The position numbers were made by a program, and so were the translations under genes. The notes under the pieces were generated by a model. The model worked only from the letters and a program-made list of their open reading frames with translations. It had not been told where the DNA came from and did not search any database. 64,000 bases of DNA from contig CM022303.1 of assembly GCA_011799875.1 (NCBI GenBank), forward strand, positions 66,048,171 to 66,112,170, written 5' to 3'. This stretch comes from Thinopyrum elongatum (Eukaryota > Streptophyta > Magnoliopsida > Poales > Poaceae). Shown one piece after another: positions 12,700 to 23,829 of this stretch (position 1 is the first letter of the stretch; each line of letters opens with the position of its first letter).

Positions 12700-15562
12700 C
12701 CTCCTCCACCTAAAGGTGATCCTGTGTTTGAATTAAAACAATTGCCAGCCACTTTGAAATATGCTTATCTTGATGAGAAAAAGATTTATCCCGTTATTAT
12801 TAGTGCTAACTTTCAGAACATGAAGAAGAAAGATTATTGAAGGTTCTGAAGAAGCACCGACCTGCCATTGGATATACTCTTGATGATTTAAAGGGCATTA
12901 GTCCCACTCTCTGTCAGCATAAAATTAATATGGAGCCTGATGCTAAACCCATTGTCGATCAACAATGACGTTTAAATCCTAAAATGAAAGAAGTGGTAAG
13001 AACAAAAATACTGAAGCTTCTGGAAGAAGGTATAATCTATCCAATAGCTAATAGTAGATGGGTAAGTCTCGTTCATTGTGTCCCTAAAAAAAGAGGTATT
13101 ACCGTTGTTCCTAATGAAAAGAATGAACTTATTCCACAAAGAATTGTCACTGGCTACAGAATGGTAACTGATTTTAGAAAACTAAATAAAGCTACTAGAA
13201 AAGATCATTACCCTCTGCCTTTTATGGATCAAATGTTAGAAAGACTATCAAAGCACACACATTTTTGCTTTCTTGATGGATATTCCGGTTTTTCTCAATT
13301 ACCTGTCTCACAACCTGATCAAGAGAAAACCACCTTTACTTACCCTTTTGGAACTTATGCTTATAGACGTATGCCTTTTGGTTTATGCAATGCACCTGCT
13401 ACTTTTCAAAGATGTATCACTGCTATATTCTCGAACTTTTGTGAAAAGATTGTTGAGGTTTTCATGGATGATTTTTTCGTTTACGGAACTTCTTTTGATG
13501 ATTGCTTAAGCAACCTTGATCGAGTGTTTCAGAGATGCGAGCAAACTAATTTCATCTTGAATTGGGAGAAGTGCCACTTTATGGTTAATGAAGGTATTGT
13601 CTTGGGACATAAAATTTCTAAAAGAGGTATTGAGGTGGATAAAGCTAAAGTTGATGCAATTGAGAAAATGCCATTCCCTGAAGATATCAAAGGTATTCGT
13701 AGTATCCTCGGTCATGCTGGTTTCTATAGAAGGTTTATTAAAGACTTCTCTAAAATTTCTAGGCCTCTTACAAATCTTTTACAAAAGGATGTTCCATTTG
13801 TTTTTGATGATGATTGTGTAGAAGCCTTTGAAACACTTAAGAAAGCCTTGATTTCTACATCTATTATTCAACCACCTAATTGGAACTTGCCTTTTGAAAT
13901 TATGTGTGATGCTAGTGATTATGCTGTTGGTGCTGTTCTAGGACAAAGAGTCGATAAGAAATTAAATGTTATTCATTATGCTAGTAAAACTCCGGACAGT
14001 GCTCAACGAAATTATGCTACTACTGAAAAAGAATTTTTAGCAGTTGTGTTTGCTTGTGATAAATTTAGATCTTACATTGTTGATTCTAAAGTGACCGTTC
14101 ACACCGATCATGCTGCTATAAAATATCTTATGGAAAAGAAGGATGCTAAACCTAGACTCATTAGGTGGGTTCTTTTGCTAAAAGAATTTGCTTTACATAT
14201 CACTGATAGAAAGGGAGCTGAGAACCCCATGGCTGATAACTCGTCTAGGTTAGAAAATATTCTTGATGACCCACAACCTATTAATGATAGTTTTCCTGAT
14301 GAACAATTAGCTGCAATAAATGTTTCTCATAACACTCCTTGGTATGCTGACTATGCCAATTATATTGTTGCTAAATATATACCACCTAGCTTCACATACA
14401 TCCAAAAGAAAAAATTCTTCTATGATTTAAGACATTACTTTTGGGATGACCCACATCTTTATAAAGAAGGAGTAGATGGTATTATTAGACGTTGTGTACC
14501 TGAGCATGAACATGGACAAATCCTACGGAAATGTCACTCCGAAGCTTATGGAGGACATCATGCGGGAGATAGAACTGCTCACAACGTATTGCAATCTGGT
14601 TTTTATTGGCCTACTCTCTTCAAGGATACCCGTAAGTTTGTTTTATCTTGTGATGAATGTCAAAGAATTGGTAATATTGGTAAGCGTCAGGAAATGCATA
14701 TGAATTATTCTCTTGCTGTTGAACCATTTGATGTTTGGGGATTTGATTACATGGGACCTTTTCCTTCCTCTAATGGGTATACGCATATTTTGGTTGCTGT
14801 TGATTATGTTACTAAGTGGATAGAAGCTATTCCAACTAGTAGTGCTAATCACAACACCTCTATTAAAATGCTTAAGGAAGTCATTTTCCCAAGGTTTGGA
14901 GTCCCTAGATATTTAATGACTTATGGTGGTTCACATTTTATTCATAGTGCTTTTCGTAAAATGCTTGCTAAATATGATGTTAACCATAGAATTGCATCAC
15001 CTTATCATCCTCAGTCTAGTGGTCAAGTTGAACTTAGCAATATAGAAATAAAATTAATATTACAAAATACTGTCAATAGGTCCCGAAAGAATTGGTCTAA
15101 GAAGTTAGATGATGCACTTTGGGCTTACAGAACAGCATATAAAATCCTATGGGTATGTCTCCGTATAAAATGGTTTATGGAAAAGCTTGTCATTTGCCTC
15201 TTGAGTTAGAACATAAAGCATATTGGGCAATTAAAGAACTCAACTATGATTTCAAACTTGCCGGTGAAAAGAGGTTATTTGACATTAGCTCACTAGATGA
15301 ATGGAGAACCCAAGCCTATGAAAATGCCAAGTTATTTAAAGAAAAAGTTAAAAGATGGCATGACAAAAGAATCCAAAAGAGTGAGTTCAAAGTTGGAGAA
15401 TATGTTCTTTTGTACAACTCTCGTTTCAAATTCTTTGCAGGAAAACTCCTCTCCAAATGGGAAGGACCTTATGTTATCGAGGAGGTTTATCAATCCGGAG
15501 CCATCAAGATAAATAATGCCGAAGGTACTAACTCGAAGGTTGTTAATGGGCAACGAATATAG
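12700..15562 (+). pseudogene. Element A pol (RT, RNase H, integrase), broken
   Basis: The first part (12705-12840) continues the protease frame cut at 3033. A frameshift follows near 12820 and a TGA stop lies at 12966-12968. From 12984 a 741-codon frame runs to 15209 and holds RT (YPLPFMDQM, then FMDDFFVYG with the two Asp kept), RNase H ([23 protein letters not shown]) and integrase. The integrase has a zinc-binding HH-CC region around 14560-14670 and a core opening FDYMGPF. The second catalytic Asp is replaced: TYGGSHF at about 14919-14939, where the family has a D before GGSHF. A frameshift near 15145 moves the C-terminus into another frame (15149-15562). The loss of a catalytic residue means this copy cannot integrate by itself. 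Confidence 0.9.
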
Positions 15563-15790
15563 CATTATATCTCAAGGACGCCCATTAATGTTGAAAGCAA
15601 TATTATCCAAACTATGACACCAGAAGAACACATAAAGGAAACCTTCCGGAACACTCCAGAATAACTAAAAAAGAGGAGGTACGTGATACGGTAAGTAAAC
15701 GGACTCCGAAAAATCCGCAAAAATATTTTTTGTCAGTTTTGGAATATAACAAAAATTAGGAAAAAAAGAAACAACCAGGAAGGCACCCCT
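15563..15790 (+). other. Element A spacer after pol
   Basis: About 230 bases, A/T-rich, without an ORF or clear signal, linking the integrase end to the internal promoter-like cassette. Confidence 0.5.
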
Positions 15791-15921
15791 GGTGGGCATA
15801 AGACACCAGGGCGCGCCTGGCTTGCCAGGCGCGCCCAGGTGGGTTGTGCCCACCTCGGGTACCTTTCGGACTTCGTTTTTCTTCCGTTTGCTTCTTTCCC
15901 AAGATAAAAAATCTTTATATA
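15791..15921 (+). promoter_or_regulatory. Internal LTR-like promoter cassette upstream of the extra ORF of element A
   Basis: A GC-rich palindrome (outer arms GGTGGGCA at 15791-15798 and TGCCCACC at 15847-15854; inner arms GGGCGCGCCTGG at 15809-15820 and CCAGGCGCGCCC at 15825-15836) is followed about 60 bases later by TTATATA (15915-15921). An ATG comes at 16005. The same palindrome-then-TATA order forms the core of the element's own LTR (18376-18476). I infer a second promoter that would make a separate transcript for the ORF at 16005-16529. No transcript evidence is available here. Confidence 0.5.
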
Positions 15922-16004
15922 CCCCCCGAACCTATTGACCACCGTATAACGGAGAAATCTTCTGTTTTCTTTTCCTAGCTGTTTTGTGACAGATCCAATC
16001 CACC

Positions 16005-16529
16005 ATGGCCGCTTCAAGCTCCTCCAAGGACAAGTTCTTCGAGAACATCATCAACCCATATTTGCGGGAGGTGATGCAGCACCCTCAGGCTATCTAGATG
16101 CATGAGGGGGTGCTGCATATCCATGATGTGCAAGGCCCCAAGGGGACGGGATCCGTGGAGGCTAGGCTTGAAGCTATGGAGCAGGAAGTCTTCCAGTGCA
16201 AGGGGATGGTAGAACGTGGACTCAATGCCAATCACCTCATGATCGCGGACTACACCCGTGATCTCAAGGTGGATGGAAAGTCCATGAAGGACATCATCTT
16301 CACCTTCAACGAGCAAATCAACTTCCTCCAAAGTCAGATCTATGATCTCCAAAACCAGGTCTTTGAATATGAGGCGAGGTTTAAAGGTATGAGTTTGGCT
16401 GCCAGTTGCAGGACCCGTGAGACTCACTCCTCCGCTTATGATGGTGAGCCCTTGCCATGGAAACCCGAGGATAAGATTGCCACTACTTCATCACCACCAC
16501 CTCCTTCTTCATCACCAAAGGAAAATTGA
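16005..16529 (+). pseudogene. Element A third ORF: small coiled-coil-like protein of unknown function, one premature stop
   Basis: ATG at 16005 in a good context (CACCATGG). The frame is open to 16529 (174 codons) except for one TAG at 16095-16097. The next codon is ATG, so a 143-residue protein from 16098 is also possible. Residues are rich in charged and aliphatic heptad-like spacing (EARLEAMEQEVFQCKGMVE, then INFLQSQIYDLQNQVFEYEA), suggesting a coiled coil. The tail is Ser/Pro-rich. No envelope-like membrane segment or known enzyme motif is seen, and I do not recognise the family. It lies between pol and the polypurine tract, the place where Athila-group elements may carry an extra gene. 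Codon use is GC-richer than pol. Confidence 0.6.
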
Positions 16530-18090
16530 GTATCGGGAATGGGCACTCCCCTTGGCTTGTGCCAAGCTTGGGGGAGGTGCCCCGATATTGTATCACCTCC
16601 ACTATCTTTTGCCTTTACTAATCTTAGTTTGATCCATAGTTATCTTTTGCTTTAGATGAATAAAAGTTTAGTTCGATCCTTTCTTTTCGAGTGTTTGCTT
16701 AGTGATCTATCTTTGTAATCGTGTGCAAGAGATATATAATAAAGTTTAGTTTGATTTTTGTTTTCTTTACTTTCATGTTCAATAAAAAGAGAGGAAATAG
16801 ATGAAAAAGATCATATGCTAATTTTATGGTAAGTAATGACATCACATAAGGAAGAGTATAAGTAGAAAATTTTATTGGAGATTGACAAACATAGCATTGG
16901 TCAATGATGCAATTCATGATAGAATTAATAAGGCAAGAGAAGATTCACATGCAAATACACTATCCTCGACATCTTTTGTGATTGTGAGCCCCCATCAAAA
17001 TATTATATGCCAAAATTGTTGACATTGGACAAGGAAGACAATGTAATGATTTATGTTTGTTCATATTCACATAGAAGTTATATTGTCATAGATCCTTTAA
17101 CATGTGGTGCTTGCCCCCATCTTTGTTAGCCAAAAATTCCGCACTAAGTAGAGATACTACTTGTGCATCCAAAAACCTTTAAACCCAAATCTTATTTTGA
17201 GAGTCCACCATACCTACCTATGGATTGAGTAAGATCCTTCAAGTAAGTTGTCATCGGTGCAAATAAGGCAATAAAAATTGCTTCTAAAAGTGTTGGATCA
17301 TTTAGTGTAAGAGAAAATTGAGCATTGTACGAACTTGTGATGGCAAAGAATAAAAGCGACAGACTGCATAATAAAGGTTGCTATCATAAGGGGCAATATA
17401 ACATGACGTTCTTTTGCATTAAGAGATTGAGCATACAAACAAATAAGCGCATGGCATCCTCTGCTTCCCTCTGCGAAGGGCCTATCTTTTACTTTTATGT
17501 ATTTACTTTTATGCAAGAGTCAAAGTTCTTCTCTCTATTCCTTTTTATTTTCTCTTTTGGCAAGCATCATGTGGTGAGGAAAGATCTAGGCACATATATC
17601 CGGTATGAGTACCATGAGTTATTATTGTTGACATCACCCTCGAGGTGAGTATGTTGGGAGGCGAAACTTTAAGCCCCTATCTTTTTATGTGTCCGGTTGA
17701 AACGTTTTTCTCATGTGTATGCGGTGAGTGTTAGCAATCATAGAAGACTATATGATAGTTGAGTATGTGAACCTGCCAAAAAGGCTCCGATACATGACCC
17801 TTCCTGAAAAGATGATGAATTGTAGTTGCAAAGTTGACCGAGAACATAGTTTGTTGGTTTTCAATAGAGTTTATGCTTTATACTTCGATGTTGTGATGAA
17901 TTGTTACTTGTTCATGAGAAGTTATATGATAAAAGTTCTATGATAAAGTTTTATATTAAAGTTGGTTGCTGTTATAAGAATATACATGATGCTTCTATGT
18001 CCGTATTTTGTTTTTATCGACACCTCTCTCTCTCTAAGCATGTGGACATGTTTTTTGATTTCGGTTTTCGCTTGAGCACAAGCGAGGTCT
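16530..18090 (+). other. Element A 3' non-coding region
   Basis: About 1.56 kb of A/T-rich sequence with only chance ORFs (longest about 107 codons at 17325-17648, without recognisable motifs). It resembles the long non-coding stretch found before the polypurine tract in Athila-like elements. I see no second gene in it. Confidence 0.55.
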
Positions 18091-18104
18091 AAGCTTGGGG
18101 GAGT
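18091..18104 (+). other. Polypurine tract of element A
   Basis: AAGCTTGGGGGAGT directly abuts the LTR start TGATACGTCC. It is the expected plus-strand primer. Confidence 0.8.
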
Positions 18105-19620
18105 TGATACGTCCATTTTGCATCATGTTTTCCTACTGTTATTTATGATGTTTTTATGCATAATAATGCTTTTGGAGTAATTCTATTGCTTTTTCTCTCA
18201 TAATATGCAAGGTTCACACAAAGAGGGAGAATTCCGGCAGCTGGAAATCTGGACCTGAAAAAGCTACGTCAAGCTACCTATTCTGCACAACTCCAAATGA
18301 GCTGAAACTTCACGGGGAATTTTTATGGAATAAATAAGAATTATTGGAGCAAATAAATACTAGAGGGGGCCCACCAGGTGGGCACAACCCACCTGGGCGC
18401 GCCAGGGAGCCCAGGCGCGCCCTGGTGGATTGTGCCCTCCTCGGCCCACCTCTGGTGCCCCTCTTCTGGTATATAAGTCATTTTGACCAAGAAAAAATAA
18501 GGAGAGGAATTTCAGGATGAAGCGCCGCCGTCTCGAGGCGGAACTTGGGCAGGAGCACTTTTGCCCTCCGGCGGAGCGATTCTGCCGGGGGAACTTCCCT
18601 CCCGGAGGGGGAAATCATCATCATCATCATCACCAACAACCCTCCCATATTGTGGAGGGCAATCTCCATCAACATCTTCAACAACACCATCTCCTCTCAA
18701 ACCCTAGTTCATCTCTTGTGTTCAATCTTTGTACCGGAACTATAGATTGGTACTTGTGGGTGACTAGTAGTGTTGATTACATCTTGTAGTTTATTACTAT
18801 ATGGTTTATTTGGTGGAAGATTATATGTTCAGATCCATTATGCTATTTAATACCCCTCTGATCTTGAGCATGATTATCATTAGTGAGTAGTTACTTTTGT
18901 TCTTGAGGCCACGGTAGAAATCTTGTTGCAAGTAATCATGTGAACTTGATATGTGTTCGATATTTTGATGATATGTATGTTATGATTCCCTTAGTGGTGT
19001 CATGTGAATGTCGACTACATGAGACTTCACCATATTTGGGCCTAAGGGAATGCATTGTGGAGTAGTTATTAGATGACAAGTTGCGAGAGTGACAGAAGCT
19101 TCAACCCTAATTTATGCGCTATTTCGTAAGGGACTGATTTGGATCCAAAGTTTAATGCTATTGTTAGATTTATTCTTGATACTTATCTCATAGTTGCGGA
19201 TGCTTGCGAGGGGGTTAATCATAAGTAGGAGGTTTGTTCAAGTAAGAACAGCACCTAAGCACCAGTCCACCCACATATCAAATTATCAAAGTAGCGAACA
19301 CAAATCAAACCAACATGATGAAAGTGACTAGATGAAATTCCCCTGTGCCCTCAAGAACGCTTTGCTTATCATAAGAGACCGTTTTGGCCTGTCCTTTGCC
19401 TCAAAAGGATTGGGCTACCTCGCTGCACTTTTGTTACCATTACCGTTACTTGCTCGTTACAAATTATCTTGCTACCAAACTACTCGTTACTTATAATTTC
19501 AGTGCTTGCAGACATTACCTTGCTGAAAACCGCTTGTCATTTCCTTCTGCTCCTAGTTGGGTTCGACACTCTTACTTATTGAAAGGACTATGATTGATCC
19601 CCTATACTTGTGGGTCATCA
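18105..19620 (+). repeat. 3' LTR of element A
   Basis: 1516 bp, starting TGATACGTCCATTTTGC and ending GTGGGTCATCA. Its last 1164 bases match 1-1165. U3 holds a 60-base GC-rich palindrome. A short ORF-like stretch after the TATA box (a His-rich run near 18616) reflects a CAT repeat and is not supported as a gene. Confidence 0.93.
18376..18476 (+). promoter_or_regulatory. Core promoter of element A 3' LTR: GC-rich palindrome plus TATA box
   Basis: An imperfect palindrome at 18376-18435 opens AGGTGGGCACAACCCACC and closes GGTGGATTGTGCC, with GGGCGCGCC arms between. TATATAA follows at 18470-18476. Similar modules occur at 15791-15921, and on the minus strand at 20465-20524 and 23501-23560. Confidence 0.6.
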
Positions 19621-20005
19621 TTGGTGGCCGCGGCTCCGTATCGTAAAACGCGATGAACTCTTCTCTCTGATTTTTTTCTCCCCAAATAGGGTTATATCGA
19701 GTTGGAGTTGAGGTCGGAGGGTCTCCAGGGGGCCCACAAGCCTGCAGGGCGTGCCCCCAGGGCTTCTGGCCTCTAGGTGTCCCCCCTCTGGAAACTTCTT
19801 GCGCCAGTATTTTTTATATATTCTAAAAATATTCTCCGCAAATTTTTAGGTCAATCCGAGAAAATTATTTCTGCACAAAAATAACACCATGGCAATTCTG
19901 CTGAAAACAGCGTCAGTCCGGGTTTGTTCCATTCAAATCATGCAAATTAGAGTCCAAAATAAGGGCAAAAGAGTTTGGAAAAGTAGATACAATGGAGACG
20001 TATCA
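19621..20005 (-). repeat. LTR fragment F1 (Gypsy type), minus strand, interrupted by element A
   Basis: Read on the minus strand it starts TGATACGTCTCCATTG at 20005, a Triticeae Gypsy LTR start. It stops abruptly at the 3' LTR of element A, so A inserted into it and the rest lies left of the window. It contains a GC-rich stretch (about 19728-19790) of the same sort as the palindromes in the other LTRs. No coding sequence. Confidence 0.7.
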
Positions 20006-20708
20006 CACCACGGGTATTCATAGCAAGACATACATCAAGTGTCCTCAAATCCATAAAAGTATTCAATCCGATAAAACAAAACCTCAAAGGGAAAACTCAA
20101 TTCATTACAAGATAGAGAGGGGAAAACACCATATGATCTGACTATATTAACAAAGCCGCGATACATCAAGATCGTGACATCTCAAGAACACGAGAGAGAG
20201 AGAGAGATTAAAAACATAGCTACTGGTACAAACCCTTAGCCCCGAGGGTGGACTACTCCCTCCTCATCATGGTGGCCGCCGGGATGATGAAGATGGCCAC
20301 CGGTGACGATTTCCCCCTCCGGCAGGGTGCCGGAACGGGGTCTAGATTGGTTTTTTGTGGCTACAGAGGCTTGCGGTGGCGGAACTTCTGATCTAGGGTT
20401 ATCTTCGGGGGTTTTGAAATATTTGGGAATTTATAGGGTGAAGAGGCGGTGCGGGAGGCCACCAAGGTGGGCACAACCCACCAGGGCACGTCTGGGCCCC
20501 CAGGCGCGCCCAGGTGGGTTGTGCTCCCCTCGGGGCACCCTCTAGTACTTCTTTAGCCCATGTTCTTGCTTCCGGTCCATAAAAATTATCCAAAAAGTTT
20601 CGCTGCATTTGGACTCCGTTTGGTACTGATATTCTGCGAAGTAAAAAACAAGCAAAAACAGCAACTGGCACTGGGCACTATGTCAATAGATACGTTGGAG
20701 ACGTATCA
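20006..20708 (-). repeat. LTR fragment F2 (Gypsy type), minus strand, inserted in the CACTA element
   Basis: On the minus strand it opens TGATACGTCTCCAACG at 20708, next to CACTA coding sequence. It shares a 300-base passage with solo LTR G, including the palindrome (20465-20524) and the reverse-strand TATAAA (20430-20435). It lacks about 110 bases present near the start of G, apparently lost between short ATAG repeats. Its other end abuts F1 with no visible TSD, so its 3' boundary is uncertain. Confidence 0.65.
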
Positions 20709-22239
20709 GTAATCCAGTCGTCAGAATGCTCCGGGTGTTTGGAGCGCAGAATATTCTTGTGTTGATTGACATACGGGGTCACCAAGGTAGAATTCTGTAG
20801 AACTGTGTAGTGTGCTTGAGCCCAAGAATGCCCCTCCCTACATATTATTGAATCCGCTCCTAGCATGCCTTTTCCAGTCAGTCTCCCCTCATATCGCGAT
20901 TGAGGGAGACCAATCGGCTTAAGGTCAGGAATAAAGTCAACGCAAAACCCAATGGCCTCCTCTGTTTGATGGCCCATGGAGATGCTTCCTTCTGGCCTAG
21001 CACGGTTACGAACATATTTATTTAAGACTCCCATGAACCTCTCAAAGGGGAACATATTGTGTAGAAATACAGGACCCAGAATGGCAATCTCGTCGACTAG
21101 ATGAACTAGGACATGCGTCATGATATTGAAGAAGGATGGTGGGAACACCAACTCAAAATTGACAAGACGTTGCACCAATTCTTCTTTAACCTTGGTAGGA
21201 TTTCTAGATCAACTACCTTCTAAGAGATTGCATTGAGGAATGCACATAACTTCACAAAGGCTAATCGAACATTGTCCGGTAGAAGCCCCCTCAATGCAAC
21301 CGGAAGCAGTTGCGTCATAATCACGTTGCAGTCATGAGACTTTAGGTTCTGAAACTTTTTCTCTGGGATATTTATTATTCCCTTTATATTGGACGAGAAG
21401 CCAGACGGGACCTTCATACTGAGCAAGCATTCAAAGAAGATTTCCTTCTCTTCTTTGGTAAGAGTGTAGCTAGCAGGACCTTGATACTGCTTTGGATGCA
21501 TGCCGTCTTTTTCGTGCACACGTTGCTGGTCCTCCCGTGCCTTCGGTGTATCTTTTGTCTTCCCATACATGCCCAAGTAGCCTAGCTAGTTCACGCAAAG
21601 ATTCTTCGTTACGTGCATCACGTCGATTGCAGAGCGGACCTCTAGCTATTTCCAATAGGGTAGGTCCCAAAATATAGATTTCTTCTTCCACATAGGTGCG
21701 CATCCCTCAGCGTCATTCAGAACAGATTGTCCGCCAGGACCCTTTCCATAGATTACTTGTAAATCCTTGACCATATCAAGTATGGCATCACCAGTACGGA
21801 GGACGGGCTTCTTCCGGTGATCTGCCTCACCTTTGAAATGGTTGCCTTTCTTTCTTAAGAGATGGTTGATCGGAAGAAATCGACGATGTCCCAGGTACAC
21901 ATTCTTACTGCATTTGTCCAAATATATACTTTCGGTATCATCTAAACAGTGCGTGCATGCGTGGTATCCCTTATTTGTCTGTCCTGAAAGGTTACTAGGA
22001 GCAGGCCAATCATTGATTGTTACAAACAGTAACGCATGTAGGTCAAATTCCTGCTGTTTGTGTTCATCCCACACACGTACACCTTTTCCATTCCACAGCT
22101 ATAAAAGTTCTTCAACTAATGGCCTTAGGTACACATCAATGTCGTTGCCGGGTTGCTTAGGGCCTTGGATGAGCACCGGCATCATAATGAACTTCCGCTA
22201 CATGCACAACCAAGGAGGAAGGTTATAGATACATAGAGT
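20709..22239 (-). pseudogene. CACTA (En/Spm) transposase, C-terminal half, broken
   Basis: Minus-strand reading continues from the part at 23830-24899. It holds a Transposase_21-type stretch (22074-21646, with DWPAPSNLSGQTNKGYHAC and the Cys/His-bearing HACTHCLDD). A later region follows (21576-21220, then 21178-20709) with NVIMTQLLPVALRGLLP and FPPSFFNIMTHVLVHL, typical of the plant TNP2 domain of unknown function downstream of the catalytic core. Several stops and frameshifts separate these blocks. It is cut at 20708 by LTR F2, so the 3' end and terminal repeats are lost. Function when intact: cut-and-paste transposition. Confidence 0.88.
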
Positions 22240-23829
22240 TGATGTTTGCTTGAACTACGTCGGTATTTCCCCAAAGAGGAAGGGATGATGCAGCACAGCA
22301 ACGGTAGGTATTTCCCTCAGTGATGAGACCAAGGTTATCGAACCAGTAGGAGAACCAAGCAACACTACGTAAACAGCACCTGCCCACAAAGAACAAATAC
22401 TTGCAACCCAACGTGTTAAAGGGGTTGTCAATCCCTTTCGGGTAACGGCACCAGAAATTGGCAAACAGACGGGAGATAAATTGTAGTAGATTGGATAAAT
22501 AGATCGTGAATTAAATAAAGTGAAGTAAAATATTTTTTGGTTTTTAGAAATATAGATCTGAAAATAAAAGTGGTAAATAAATAAAAGGCAAATAACAAAA
22601 TAGATCTGAAAATATATGATGAGAAAATAGACCCGGGGACCGTAGATTTCACTAGTGGCGTCTCTCGAGAAAAATAGCATACAATGGGTAAACAAATTAC
22701 TGTTGGGCAATTGATGGAACTTCAAATAAGTATGATGATATCCAGGCAATGATCATTATATAGGCATCACATCCAAGATTAGTAGACCGACTCCTGCCTG
22801 CATCTACTAATATTACTCCACACATCGACCGCTATCCAGCATGCATCTAGTGTATTAAGTTCATGGAGAAACGGAGTAATGCAATAAGAACGATGACATG
22901 ATGTAGACAAGATCTATTTATGTAGAAATAGACCCCATCTTGTTATCCTTAATAGCAACGATACATACGTGTCGGTTCCCCTTCTGTCACTGGGATCAAG
23001 CACTGTAAGATCGAACCCATCACAAAGCACCTCTTCCCATGGCAAGAAAAATTGATCTAGTTGGCCTAACTAAACCAAAGATTCGAAGAAGAAATACGAG
23101 GCTATAAGTAATCATGCATATAAGAGATCAAAAGACTCAAATAACTTTCATGGATAAAAACATAGATCTGATCATAAACTCAAAGTTCATCGGATCCCAA
23201 CAAACACACCGCAAAAAAAGTTACATCAATTAGATCTCCAAGAGACCATTATATTGAGAATCAAAAGAGAGAGAGGAAGCCATCTAGCTACTAACTACGG
23301 ACCCGTAGGTCTACAATGAATTACTCACGCATCATCGGAGAGGCACCAATGAGGATGATGAACCCCTCCATGATGGTGTCTAGATTGGATCTGTGGTTTC
23401 TGGAACTTGCGGCGGCTGGAATTGTTTTTCGTCGACTCGCCTAGGGTTTCTGGAATATTGGGGTATTTATAGAGCAAAGAGGTGGTGCGGGAGGTGGCCA
23501 AGGTGGGCACAACCCACCTGGGCGCGCCTGGGCCCCTAAGCGCGCCCTGGTGGGTTGTGCTCCCCTCGGAGCCCCCCTCAGGTACTTTCTTGGCCCAACT
23601 TGTGTCTTCTGGTTTAGAAAAAAACACCAAAAAGTTTCGCTGCGTTTGGACTCCGTTTGGTATTGATTTCCTGCGAAGCAAAAAACAGCAACTGGCACTG
23701 GGCACTATGTCAATAGGTTAGTCCCAAAAAATGATATAAAGTTGCTATAAAATGATTGTAAAACATCCAAGAATGATAATATAACAGCATGGAACAATCA
23801 AAAATTATAGATACGTTGGAGACGTATCA
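22240..23829 (-). mobile_element. Solo LTR G (Gypsy type), minus strand, in the CACTA transposase
   Basis: 1590 bp with TG...CA termini. On the minus strand it starts TGATACGTCTCCAACG at 23829 and ends AAGCAAACATCA at 22240. A perfect 5-bp duplication AGAGT lies on both sides (22235-22239 and 23830-23834). It carries the GC-rich palindrome (23501-23560), and a reverse-strand TATAAATA at 23464-23471. No internal coding region is present, so it is probably left by LTR-LTR recombination. Oddly, a primer-binding-site-like TTCTGGTGCCGTTACC lies inside it (plus coordinates 22441-22456). Confidence 0.85.

Larger units (their letters stand above)
1..19620 (+). mobile_element. Element A: Athila-like Ty3/Gypsy LTR retrotransposon, 5' truncated by window, split by element B
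   Basis: Order of parts is LTR (partial), primer-binding site, gag, aspartic protease, [Copia B], reverse transcriptase, RNase H, integrase, extra ORF, polypurine tract, LTR. This is the Ty3/Gypsy order. The PBS type, the protease core DIGAN and the RT motif FMDDF fit the Athila lineage. The two LTRs differ by roughly 4-5% by eye, so this is an older insertion than B. Coding capacity is lost: frameshifts, nonsense codons and one lost integrase catalytic residue. The sequence after the 3' LTR is the middle of another LTR (19621-20005), so A inserted into that LTR. The 5' target duplication is off the window and cannot be checked. Confidence 0.9.

Noticed and set aside
18517..18789. 90-codon ORF with a His run in the element A LTR
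   Set aside because: The His run is a CAT repeat. The ORF is not open in the 5' LTR in the same way, and lies in the R/U5 leader.
22255..22749. 164-codon minus-strand ORF across the 3' part of solo LTR G
   Set aside because: It crosses the PBS-like motif and A/T-rich LTR sequence; no homology or coding bias.
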